Source of the DNA: Lanius collurio
Lineage: Eukaryota; Chordata; Aves; Passeriformes; Laniidae
Assembly: GCA_020086605.1 (NCBI GenBank)
Contig: JACBWW010000020.1
Coordinates: 13,376,722-13,440,721 of the forward strand
Direction: 5' to 3'
Length of the DNA: 64,000 bases
The position numbers and the translations under genes were made by a program. Shown here piece after piece: positions 1-11,500 of this stretch. Below the pieces are notes generated by a model. The model was given only the letters and a program-made list of their open reading frames with translations. It did not search any database and was not told the origin of the DNA. Every line of letters starts with the position of its first letter. Position 1 is the stretch's first letter.

Positions 1-3000
1 ACATGTTTTCATGCTGGTTGTATCAACTGTTTTGGTTTGGGGGTTGGTTTGTTTGTCTGGGTTTTTAATAAGTTGTCTATTACAGATGGGCCCAGGTCCA
101 AATGACACCACCTCTGCTCCATCCTGAATTGTGTGTATCAGGTTGCAGATACCGATCTGAATGTCATGAGCTAGAACAGGGTGAAATGGATCTTGCCTTA
201 AGATATGATTCCCTCATTCTTTAACTTGGAATTGACATGAATTTGACAGGTATAAGCTAACTAATTTTTGCCTAGTCCTTAAATAAATTGGAAACTGCAG
301 ACTGTCCTGTTAAAAGGAGTGAGTGTCTTTTTATGTCTCTGAAACTGTAAGATGGTCCTTAGCTGCCTGTGGCTTTCTAAATTTGAGTTTCTTTTGTTGC
401 TGGTGTTATTCATTGGAAAAAAAATGTGGCCCCATTTCCAGTGAGAGAGGGAATGAAATGTTAAAAAATAGCAGTGATAGGTGGATTTTAAAGGGACTAA
501 AAAAAAAATCAAAGACATCAGAACTTACAGGAAAGCAAAAGAAGGCCTTCTTCCCCATTCAGCAACAACCAAATAGCAATGGAGTTCATTTCCTATCTAA
601 ATAATTAGATTCTATCTTCTATCATGTGACGGTTACAAAGAAGCACATAATAAACAGAGGATTTTCTTAAAAAATAGTAGTCTACACAACTGTTTTTAAA
701 TGCACATCACTCACTCCCTGCTCCCTTCCCCCATCTCCTTGGCTTTTTGTTTCAGCATAAGACATCTGGCATACAAGTTATTCAAGTTCAGAAACTAGTT
801 ACTGAAATCTAATTAATAAACGAGTGCTAGTGGGTTTAGACCATAACAAGTTCCCTAATTTATTTCTACAAGCAGTTGGAGTAATCCACAGATGTTCGTG
901 ACAGATGTCAAGCACAAGGATTACTGTAACTAGCAGATTTTGTAACAAATGGTAAGTGAGGAAAACTGACATTAGGAAGGTTACCTGCAAGATATTTGTA
1001 TATTGTAGAATTTTGAAGCCATTGAGTTGTGGTATTAGAAAATTTTGTAAAATATTCATGTCTGGATAGGACATCTATTTACATATCTGTACTTGAGAAT
1101 AAGGCCTCCATGAAACTAGTTTGGGAAAGAAAGAAGATTTTTATATTGTTTTAATCTTTTATTAATTGAAAGTCAGTCACTTGGAGGAAAACAGGTTCGT
1201 AAATCACTTGTGATTGGCAAGCAATTAACTTCTGGTAAATGAATTGCATGGGCAATGGAGTACAGTCTGTCTTGAAAGGTAAAAGCATTTTTTCATTTGA
1301 GTAACATTAATAAATTATTGAAACTTGCCTAAAATTCAGGCTTGTACTTAACATTAGATCTACTTTGAAATTCCATCCTGCAACAAGGCCCAATATTTTA
1401 ACATTTAAAATTTCTGAAGCAGCGCAAACAAGACATCTCAAAACTTTCAGTAAAATGAAAGTACTGGTTTTTATTTAGAAGAGTCTTACATTATTTTTTT
1501 TTCTTAGAACTTAGTAAGGTGAAATGGATTGGTAACTTAGTATCACAAAACCCATAAAATACAAAAATATATAAGCTAAATTTTACTTATGCTATTACAT
1601 AGTCAAAAGAAAATAATAACTGATAGCTTTTTTGGTTTTTTTCACTTTTCTTTCAAAATGACATTTTAAATGGTTTGTTTCCGAGTGTTTATTTCTGCAT
1701 CTCAGTATGATGTGGTCACATTAAGTAAACTTGGGTATTAATATATTTGAGGAAATGCATCTCTTTTGCTCTACAGAAAACATTAACTTTAGGAGATATG
1801 GAGTACCTTAACTTGATAAAATCCTAATATGAGCAAGGTAGTTTGTAGTTATTACATGCTATCTTGATGAAGGTAAACAAGTAGGAGCATAAGATTATTT
1901 TAACCATGTAATACATATAATGAGATATTGTTCTAACTAAATGAAACAAACTTGTTTTCCTTTCTGCCTCTGCAGAGGGAGTAGTAGTTATTTTTCCTTA
2001 GTGTAGACAAAGTCCAACATGGAATTCTTTGGATTTAGTTGCTACCACTTATGCTAGGGATTTGACTCTTAGTAAGATATCCCAGGAGAAGCTCAGCTGC
2101 CCAAGAATGTAAAATGCTGAAGTGTCACTGCAAATTCTTGAATTATGTTAGTTCTGTCTTAACCCAGAATATTTTAGCCCAGTTAAACATCAGTGACATT
2201 TCTTCTAATGCTGTGCCTGTCCTCTTAACAACTGCCTGAAGGCAGACACCTTGCAGATTGAAACCTGGAGGTTTTCTGTCCTGTGGCAGTTTTTGTTCTT
2301 ACAACTCTGGCTTTATGAATGAATGGAGGCCGTTAATGATACTGTTCCATGGAAACGTCCTCTATCTTAATCAGCATACAATAATTGTTTTGTGAAAAAC
2401 AATAAGTAAACTTTCACATCCTGGTCAAATTCCAGTTTAGATAACAGCACTCCGCTTACTAAGTTCTTACGATTTCAGATGGATAGTAACTGCCTATTAA
2501 CCTTCTCTGTGGTATTGCATGGCATAGTTAAACAGCTATTGTATTTTGTTTGATGTAGATGTACTAAGTGAATCCCCCATGTTTTTGTTGTTTTGGTTTT
2601 TTTTAACATAATATGTTGGCAGTGGTAGAAGTTGCGGAAGTGTCAACTATTATTCATTTTGTTCCTGTTAAGTCTAATTCCTGCAGTGATATACATGAAA
2701 TCTGTTTTTTTAAAGATAATACAGATAATTTTACTGCTAACCTTGTTCTTAGGCCACTTAAATATGCTGATCTCTAAGATATCTGATATTCAATTTACCA
2801 TAGGATAGGATCAATGCAGTTTTTAAAAATAAAGTGATATTCAACAGATAAAAACGTTACAGATAACAATGAAAGTCAGCTTCTTACTTCTTATCATATG
2901 CCAAAGTGGCATATTAAGGATTGTTTGTTCTACATTTCTGCAGTTTGAACAGATTACGTTGGATTTTTGGTATCTATCGTATTTGACATATCAGATTAAT

Positions 3001-3984
3001 AAAAACAGCAAAGCAGAGAATATCCAATACAGGAATCAGATTCACCACAAATCAAATCTGAAATGTGAACTTATTCCAAATTCAGAAGGTCCTTGTAGCA
3101 GTGAGGATTCTGTCAGCTATATAAGCATGACCTCATTCTGTGCCTGCAGAGAAAATACAATGAAGTATAATCCTTCAGTTCTTGGATAATAGCACTTACT
3201 GTCATTATCTCTCTGCACCTCCTTTCCTAAAACCCAAGCATCTTTATAGTTCATATATTCCAGAGATGTTTAGCATAGCAGGTATAATGAGCAAATTTTA
3301 TTTCTGTTCTGCAATATATCTGGAGTACCTCATTACAGCACAGGTACTTTAAATGAAGAATAGTAATATGCTGCTTTAGAACGCATTTAAACAAGAATTT
3401 GAACATTTGGAACTATTAACATTCAGTGGTAACATTATAAACTGATAGTTTACTGATGGATAGGTGAGACAAAGTACTGATTTGTTAAGTGACTTTTTTA
3501 GTATTCATTAGTGGTAATTCTGGAATAAGTGTGACCTGTTTACTTAAAAATGCAATCCTATTGATATCAGCAGAATTTTGGCTATGGTCTTCAATGGGGC
3601 AAAAATTGTCTTAATGATCTAGATTTCTGCTGCTTCTAAATATTGGGTTTTTTCCTGTTTAAAATAATGCTAAAATAGAACCCCATAAAAAGGGAATTAA
3701 GGCATTATTTTAATATAGATGTAACAAATCTGCACTATTTGGAAGTTAAAAATGAATATGTGAAATAACTAACATTACTGCAGTGATACTAACTTGTTTC
3801 TTCAGTTAACGATGGAATTGATAGCTATATGGAACAGAAGATCAATGTCCTGCAAGTATAGAAGCTACTTATGGAGCTTCTTAATGGAGATAAAACACCA
3901 ATATTCACTATGCATTTGACTTAAGAAGAAGAAGAGACAGGTATGTGAGTTACTTGGCGCACATTTCTTTTTATAAAATTTCTC

Positions 3985-3988
<4 letters not shown>

Positions 3989-4016
<28 letters not shown>
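3989..4016. repeat. 28-base T run
   Basis: An uninterrupted run of 28 T follows a CT-rich lead-in. It may be a plain homopolymer, the poly(A) tail of a minus-strand retroposed copy, or a long pyrimidine tract before the AG at 4042-4043. I could not recognise any source transcript next to it. Confidence 0.9.
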
Positions 4017-4043
4017 CCTTAAGGAATTAATTTTCTACTTCAG

Positions 4044-4176
4044 AAATCACATTCTGGCAGAGGAGAAGGGTTATCTTTTGTAGAAACACAAACTCTAAGA
4101 TCATGGACAAAGTAATGTTAACAGGAGACACAGATATTCCAAGAAGCCAAGTTAAATATCTTGAATCAGCATTAAG
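4044..4176 (+). other. Exon-like open stretch, unidentified
   Basis: A 133-base stretch lies between an AG at 4042-4043, preceded by a long pyrimidine tract, and a GT donor (gtaaat) at 4177. One + frame is open across it; the other two contain stops. The peptide contains DTDIPRSQVKYLESALR, which looks like ordinary soluble, possibly helical protein. I do not recognise the family, and no convincing partner exon was found before the CpG island. It could be an exon of an unrecognised transcript, a relic exon, or chance. Confidence 0.15.
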
Positions 4177-6215
4177 GTAAATCAATTTTAAAAAATTGGG
4201 AGGGGTAGGTAACACTCTAGTTTCTGCAATGGTAAATGGAACTTAAAGCTGGCAACACATTGTGGAAGGCTACTTAAGAAGAGGGTTACAGCATGGAGGG
4301 ACTGGATCAACTTTTATGAAAATGGTTTCTGCAGGAACTAGATGAGGGCTATTTTCATCTCTCCTTTCTGAAGAAAGGAAAAATCTATGATGGTTTGGGG
4401 CTTTAATTACATATATTAATGGTCCAGAGTAAAGTTCTGATAATGATAAAAACTTTACCCTAAGCTCCTGGAAAGATAACTTATTTCAGACTTACTGCAG
4501 CACGCATTAATTTTTAATGCACACTTATTCCTCAGGCCTTTTCCTGCAGTATTTATTATTATATATTCAACATATTACTTAAAACTGGCAAAGTTAAACA
4601 TGTCTTTCTTGCCACACCACTATGCTCTTCAAGCCAAAAGTTTAGCGGCAAATTGTTCTTGCAAATCAAAACCTAATTTTTTTTTTTAACTATAAAGACA
4701 TTTTGAATGTACAAGAACGGAAATCACAATTTTCTGAGTAGTTGTAGGCTGTATATAATTAGAAACATTATAAGGGACTGACATTTCCTGGTTTTATGCC
4801 TCAACTCTGGTAATATTAATATTTCGATGTGATTTATAACAAAAGCAAAAACATACTAAAGGATTTTTACTTTAAGAAGGCGGCACTGAAAAAACTAAAA
4901 TGGAAAATCTGTTGTTAAAGTATTCAGCGAAGACCAGACTAAACACTTCAGCCAAACAGCGCAGATTACATGCTGTATGTTCAAGCCACTCCAAGTAAAA
5001 ACAAGCCAAGTGTAGACATAAGGAGAGGCAAAGGAATGGAAAAAAAAAACAACCCAGACCAGCAGCATATATAATAGGTGATTATGGTGTTGTTTGAAAA
5101 AGTTGTGTGAAAATTCAAAAAAAAAGGGCACAAATACTTGAAAGAGCTTCTATTAGTGATTATAATTTTCTAATTAAAAATTCCTCCTATTTAAATCAAA
5201 TCCCTCCTATTTACAGTGTTAACTGTGGTAGTGAGAAATCTGCCAGTGCCCAAATTAGTATTGGTATTTTCATGGTGTCAAATACTGTAATATGTACAAC
5301 TGGCAAAGAACAACATAGTTTCATGCATCAAGTGCCAGCAGCAACACCCCTCTAGCAGTGCAGTTTAATGGAGGCTATCACACTAGAGCATACTGCAAAC
5401 CTCTCTCTTCCTCTTTTTTTGGCAACCTTAAAAATATAAAGACATAGTCATTACACTGGAATTTACATGACCTATTTTTCCAAACGTATGATTAACACAT
5501 TACCAGCATCACACCCTTAAAGAAAAATGATTTTGTTTCTGATACTTGTCCAGACACTGAACACATGAAGTAAGGAAGCAGTTCCTTGAAACTGTCACTT
5601 GACACCACATGCACACGCAAATTCCGATCAAGGCAAATTTTCCTCCAGACTTTTTAACACGTACAATAGCAGTGTATTGAATAATTATTTCTTTTGCCTT
5701 TGTGAGCCATGACAAGAGACAGCTTTTTTGAGGCTTATGAGCACATCCTTTGGATGAGTATGTATAGGCTTTATGTATTGTAATAGAAGTGTAAATGTTT
5801 GTCCTTGTTTATTTATATATGGCACACTATACAGCTACAAGGTAAGTACTGAAGTGGCAAAGTCACAGGTAAACTAGCAATGCCTAAATCAATTTATTTC
5901 CTAAAACATTTAATGTTTTGAATATGAATTTCAAATTTTCTTATATTACTTTTATTGAGGAATACATACATTGAATAATCCTACATAAAAAAACTAATTT
6001 GTGTTTCTGTTGCTGTGCTACCAAATAGCCAGCACTTTGGGATTGTGATCCCTACGAGCTCTAGACAAATTACTCCAAGCAGCCTTCTGCAGTTTTCACA
6101 GGACAACTATGATGAGCTACCCATGTGTACATAGTTCACCCCAACTCTAGCTATTATTTTTGCACCTGCTTATTCATTATTGGCATTAAAATTAAAAATT
6201 ACATCTATAATGGGA

Positions 6216-7020
6216 ACAGTTGGGTCCTGTTGGCAGGAGGAGGCTTTCCAGGCCCTTAAGAAACCAAAATGGAAATACCTGTAATTGAGGCGCGAAGCTG
6301 GCTGTGACCTCTTGGTCTTTCTTGTGAAGCATCTAAGATAAGGTGCTAAATAAACAGCACTTTAGTAGTCTGCCCAAGGCCGCTTCTTCCATGTTTCCCT
6401 CTTTGAAAGAAAATAAAGGACAAATGAGGCTCAGGGATGCCACCTCCTTTGAATGGGATGAATTACACCATGAGGGATCTGCAGGTTGGGAGACAACCTT
6501 GCCCCCCTAGTGGAGGACCAGGCATAAGCATGTAAGCATGTTTTGCCTCAAACATTCTGACTGTTGTGACAGTAAAGTTGTGACTATAAAAGAGAGTTCT
6601 TTGGAGATGGGGCTGTGCAGAGACAACTTTCTTTTCTGGCTTGAGACTCATGCTCAGTGTGGCTGCATCAAGACGGGGGTTGAGTCTCTCACTACAGGGC
6701 ACCTCACTACAAGGGGATCTGGAATCACCACAGACCTCATTTCCCAGAGGGCTCTAAAGGGCTGACTCTTGCATGCATGAACGAAATGGTGCAAAAATCT
6801 GTTTTACATAAGACATGTGCATAAGATAAATTATAAAATAAAGTGGATTAGTCTGTCTCTCCCTCCTCTCTCACCCTCAATCCAGACCACCAGGGAACCT
6901 GAAATGTTGTTAGGATTGGGAGCATATTAAACTGTGAGCTTGTTAGCCCTGAAGTTTGTTGTAGGAGTTGGGAGCTTGTTGAAGTTTGTTGTAAAAGTTA
7001 AGGGTTTGTCAGCCAACATT
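6216..7020 (+). mobile_element. Possible LTR-derived sequence
   Basis: This patch differs in texture from its surroundings. It has a TATA-like element (tataaaag, about 6586), an AATAAA about 250 bases later (about 6838), and just after that two imperfect copies of a GT-rich unit (gagcttgtt...gaagtttgttgt, about 6935 and 6971). The spacing of TATA and poly(A) signal is like a retroviral LTR. No terminal repeats, target-site duplication or retroviral coding region could be defined, so the call is tentative and the edges are approximate. Confidence 0.25.
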
Positions 7021-8429
7021 TTGAGACTAAATAGTGGGCTATTTGCTGGAGTTAAAATGATTATACAATAAGACATGAGAGTTCCCTGACACATGAATTG
7101 GTGTTTGATTTTGGTGATGAATTTGTTCATCATGATGAGAAGTCATAAAGAACTTTTCCAAGTGGGTCGTGACATCCTGTCAGGAGGGAAAATGCTTCTC
7201 CCCTTTCACGGGAATGTCCCATTTCTGTTCCCTAGGAGGTTCACAGCGGGACATCTCCAGCAAATGTCCTTCTGATGCATTGTGCCCCGATGGGAGGTGG
7301 CTGCATGCAGATGGCAGGGAGGTATCTCAAGACAATGGGGCATACAAGTCCATCTCCTGAGAATTGGATGTACAAGCATGAAGTAGTGGAGACCCTGCCT
7401 ATTACAGGCAGGTAGACAGAGCTGACAAGGATGCCTATGGCTATGTAATGAAGTCCTCAGACATCAGTATCACATAAACTTCATATGTAATTTTCCAGCT
7501 ATATTCTAAAGCCCATTTGGTGACTGTGAAATTTCTCAGATCAACAAACTTGTATAAAAACTACAGAAAAGTTCTCCCCGTAGAAGCATCTCGAATGTTG
7601 TTTGGGTTTTTTGTTGTTGTTCTTTTATTTTTTTAATATTTTATTTCAAGAGCTCTGCCCCTAAAATCCTTTTGCACCTTGTGTGTCAACATGTGTTAAT
7701 AAATTCAAAACTCTTGTTCAGATACTTAGTTCCTTTCATGGTGACTTCACATCAGTTCTAATTCAGGCCTACTTATCATCATCTTAGTCGGTCAAAAGCA
7801 GATCTCTTGTCTTTTTTCCCATAATCTTCCACTGTCCATCTCCATCAAGTGTCCATTGCTTGTTGCAGATAACGAAGACCTCTTCTCCTCATTAGCTGCT
7901 CCTGTGTTGCAGTTAATAACTTCCACAGCAATCACTGATGCCAGATCCCAGCAGACACTCCTCCGTTTCCTTAAAACTCTCAGTCTCGTCCCCCGCTTAC
8001 ATGCCAGTGCCCCTTCAGTATCAGCGTACAGACCCACGGCATCAATCCAGACTATGGGACCTAGCTCTCCTCAACGTTAAAAATTGCTTAGTAAAACAGG
8101 GCAGCAGGAGCAGAAACTAAACACTCATGCTTTTTGTTGAACCTGTCACCACACGGCTGAGACATGTCACCCTGCTAGCTTTCGGGGATCCCCTGCTGTT
8201 CCGGACCTCACCGCCCTGCCATACCCAGCAGCACAGCTCCCACCGCCCCGCGCTGCCCTCCCTCCCACGCTGGTTTCCAGCCGGCTTCCGGGGCGGAGCT
8301 GCCCGCAGCCGGCCGGGGCGGGACGTGGGCCCCGGGCGGGCAGGGGAAGCGGCGGGGGCGGTGCGGCACCTCCTCCCGGCCTGCGCTTCCTTGGGCGGCC
8401 GGTGAGCGGCGCTGTGTGCCCGCGGCGCA

Positions 8430-8550
8430 CGCCCCACCCGAGCCTCCCCTTCCCGCGGCCGGAGCCCCGCGCCCGCCGGCGGCGGCAGCGAGCGAGCCGA
8501 GCCGAGCCGAGCCGAGCCGAGCCGAACCGAGCCAAACCGAGCCGAGCGAG
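8430..8550 (+). other. N4BP2: Probable N4BP2 noncoding exon 1 (5' UTR)
   Basis: A good donor (gag/gtaacg) sits at 8551 inside the CpG island, directly after the GAGCC repeat tract. The next exon in the gene has its own acceptor at 16049/16050 and carries untranslated sequence before the ATG, so at least one upstream noncoding exon must exist. The transcription start cannot be read from the sequence, so the left edge is approximate. Confidence 0.45.
8494..8550 (+). repeat. GAGCC pentamer minisatellite
   Basis: Tandem GAGCC units, five or more perfect and then decayed copies such as GAACC and GAGCCAAACC, run up to the proposed exon 1 donor. If exon 1 is right, the tract is part of the 5' UTR and may vary in length between individuals. 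Confidence 0.9.
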
Positions 8551-11500
8551 GTAACGGCCGGCGGGGTCTGGCGGCGGGCTGGGGAGGAGCTTCGCCCTCC
8601 CCCCGCTGCCGATAGGGCGCGGAGCTGTTCGCCGCGGTCTCCTGGGGGCGGGAAGCGGGCGGCCCCCGCCGCGCGTCTCATATGGCGGCGGGGCCGGGGA
8701 CCCGTCCCTGGCGTCACTGCAGAGGAGTTGCCTGCGGGTGGGAAGGGGAGGTGGCGGGGCGGGGGCTGCGCGGCTTGACCGCCCGCCCGCGGCCGGGCTG
8801 TGGGTTGTCGCTGGCCGGAAGCGGCCGGGGCACTGGCGAGAAGCGGCCGGGGCAGTGTGGTCGCGGGCGGGCCCCTCCGCCGCCGGGCTGGGGCCGCCGC
8901 TCGGGCCTGCTCTTCCTGTGGCCTTCTCCGCCGCTGTGACGAGCGCCACGGTGCCGGCGGCCTGCCCTCTCCGCCCGCGACGCCTCCTCGCCCGTTACCG
9001 AATCGCACGGCCTTCTGCAGAAATCCCGACTTTTGCCCTGCCGGCAGCTGTGGCCGCTGAAGGAAGGGTCAGGGCTAGCGAGTCGGTGGAAATGCTTCGG
9101 CCGCCTGCCCCGCAACGGATAGTGTGGCGTGCTCGGGAACTTCATGTCGGGAAGGATAGAACCCCGCGACACAAATTCACCCCGTTCAAAATGAAATCAA
9201 AAGATTCTAAGTACTCTAAGGGCTTATTCGTTCTTAACAGCCGAGAACCGCTGAAACGTGTTGTTTATCGTGAGGTTGTTTGTGACCTCCTGTAGCATAG
9301 TATCCCTTCGTTCTTTGGACAGGATTTGCAGTTTTGTTGATCAAGTGCCCTAAGATCACTGGGGCTTTGGAGGAGCCTGACTTCAAGAGTGAGGAAAAAA
9401 GTACATATTTACTAGTACTTTTCTTAACTGCTATACTGAAAGACTAAGGATGGTGTGACTGTTGTGAGACACTTAAATGCTATTTTCTACAGTGCCTTGG
9501 CAAAGTTTAGTCTGCATCTTAGTCTTGCAGCAGAGCCTTACAGTGAAAAGTTGAGAATAACTCATATAAAACTTAAGCAAAGGAACTCCAAAAGGAGCAA
9601 AAGTTTTAGAAGACTTGTCTTTAGTTGTGATTTGAGAGCCAAAGGTTGAAATATAAGCGGATGAAATTACAAAAAGGCAGCAAAGTTAAGTACGGTATAG
9701 GGTTGTAACGTTGAAAGTGTTAACCCTCATTCTTTAAGGCACAGTCACCCTGACTAGGACACAACCAGTGTCACATGGTTGCAGCACGTGTTACCAGTTT
9801 GGGTTCCCGTAGACTATGTGAAGAACTAGTGAGGGAAATTTAGCAGCATCAAAGCACATCTTAAAATCCTGTATTTTATTTTTTAATAGGCTTTTTCTTT
9901 CTGTCTCCTGGTTTTTGTTTCATGTTAGCTGTGGAGTTGCCCTTTATTTCTTGTTGCCTTGTTTGCAGTTTTTTTAAAAAAAAGCCCTCTCCCTCTGTTG
10001 CATTAACATTAATGCATTTCATCTGGGAAAGCCACTGATACAGAGGGAATATAAAAATGTTGCATTAGGAACTTGAGGGGTTGTTGGTCTGAGGTGTTGC
10101 ACAGTCTCTTGTCTTTTGCTCCTGCCTGTGTACTGATCTGTAGTCTGTGCTAAGTGGCTGACAGTCATTATTTCAGGAATGTTTCTAGAGCTAAATTTGC
10201 ATGCAGAAGAACTCCATTAAAAATAATAATCCTTGAATTTTAAGAAGTTGCTCCCTTTGTTTTTCTCACAGAGGCTCTGCTGCTATAAAAGTTTCAGTGG
10301 GACATTATTAGCTGTCAGTTATACTGCCTGTCAGAACTGAGTAAGGCTGAGTTTTGAGTAGTCTCTGGAAGCATGTTGTGGGCAAGTTGCAGCTCCAGGA
10401 CTGCTGGAGTTCTCTTTTCTCTTTCCAAATACCTCTCTGTGGTTTATAATGTGGAATATGAATAAAATGTTAAGCAGTAGTACTAACGTTAGGTATGGAA
10501 TTGCAGAAGCATCAGCATTACCGCAAATTTTGTCTTTGTTTCAGCCTGTGGCATTGCTGTGGAGGCTGGGCATAGGTCACAGCAGCACAGCTGGCCTATG
10601 TGGAGTCTGCACTGGGGACAGCCCAGGTAGCCCAAGAGCTCTGCATCCTGGATGGTCTCTCCTCAAAGCTCAATTTACCATGGGAAACCCTTTCTTCAGT
10701 GTGCTTTAGAGGGCTGTGAGGTGTCTGGGAGAAGGATGTAGAAGGGAACCTATAAAAGGATCAAGTATCTCTAAATCCCCTAGAGGTGGAAAGACATTTT
10801 GCAGATACTCTTACTATTCTGAAAAAAGCCCACAAACTCAAAACAAAAAGCCACAAACAAACAAACAAAAAACCAAAACAAAACCCCCCAAACAAAAACA
10901 AACAAAACCCCAGAAAACAGCAAAGCAACCTTTTTACCTAAATAAGGAGAAAAACTGGTTGTTTTGGTTTTTTTTCTAGTTTGTCGTGCTGCATATCACA
11001 CTTCATAATACTAAGGCCACTTGGGGTTTTTTTGCCAAAATCCAAGCTTTGTCCAGCACACAGCAAAAAGAAGGTGGCTACAGAAGTAGTTCCTTTCAAG
11101 CAGACCTGGTGGTGGAGAGTGCACTCCCTGGTGGCTTTCCTCCTCCCGCATCACTGCTTTAATCATGTACATCCAGCAGATTTGCCTGTCCCTTTCTGGG
11201 AGCTTGTGCTCTGTGGAGGGCTCTAGCAGGAGCAGCTTTGTGGCTTGAAAGGAAACTATGATGTAGGGTTTGACAGCAGCTGTCACCTGTCAAGCAGTAG
11301 CTGACTGCCACTGCAGGTTGGCTTCTCCTCCTGATATGGCATGTGCAGAACAGCTTTTGAGTCCTTCCTAACAAACAGGGCTCTGTTCTTCCTGCAGGTT
11401 ATGTTTGCTTCATAAGCATCTACTTCAGATGAGTTTGTGCTGGTTTTGTACTCGAGTGATGTGTGTAGTTGAATGAAGTTTTTGTTTTGTACTCCAAGGA

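Larger units (their letters stand above)
1..8150. other. Intergenic DNA upstream of N4BP2
   Basis: This is AT-rich sequence with many stops in all frames and no recognisable protein. I saw no CpG island before 8.15 kb, so the promoter of the next upstream gene (PDS5A in mammals, divergently transcribed) is probably outside the window. No PDS5A-like peptide was recognised. Short open frames of 60-106 codons are scattered through it; the longest (2869-3189, +) begins with a hydrophobic signal-like stretch but resembles nothing I know and is no longer than chance frames elsewhere in the window. The sub-features worth listing are given separately: the exon-like stretch near 4.04-4.18 kb, the T run at 3.99 kb and the LTR-like patch at 6.2-7.1 kb. 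Confidence 0.7.
8180..9120. promoter_or_regulatory. N4BP2: CpG island, probable N4BP2 promoter
   Basis: About 1 kb is very GC-rich and dense in CpG, in contrast to the AT-rich DNA on both sides. It contains several GC-box-like sites (gggcgg-type, near 8292, 8315 and 8355) and no TATA box, as is typical of broadly expressed genes. Its position upstream of the first N4BP2 coding exon, separated by one large intron, fits a promoter with a noncoding first exon. Long open frames on both strands here (up to 266 codons) are low-complexity products of GC-rich sequence and are not called as genes. Whether transcription also leaves on the minus strand cannot be decided from sequence. Confidence 0.8.

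Noticed and set aside
2869..3189. 106-codon + frame with a signal-peptide-like start
   Set aside because: Length equals other chance frames in the window, and nothing after the hydrophobic start resembles a known secreted or membrane protein.
8167..9295. Long open frames on both strands in the CpG island (up to 266 codons)
   Set aside because: Composition is Pro/Arg/Ala/Gly-rich as expected from GC-rich sequence with few stops; frames overlap each other on both strands and match no family.
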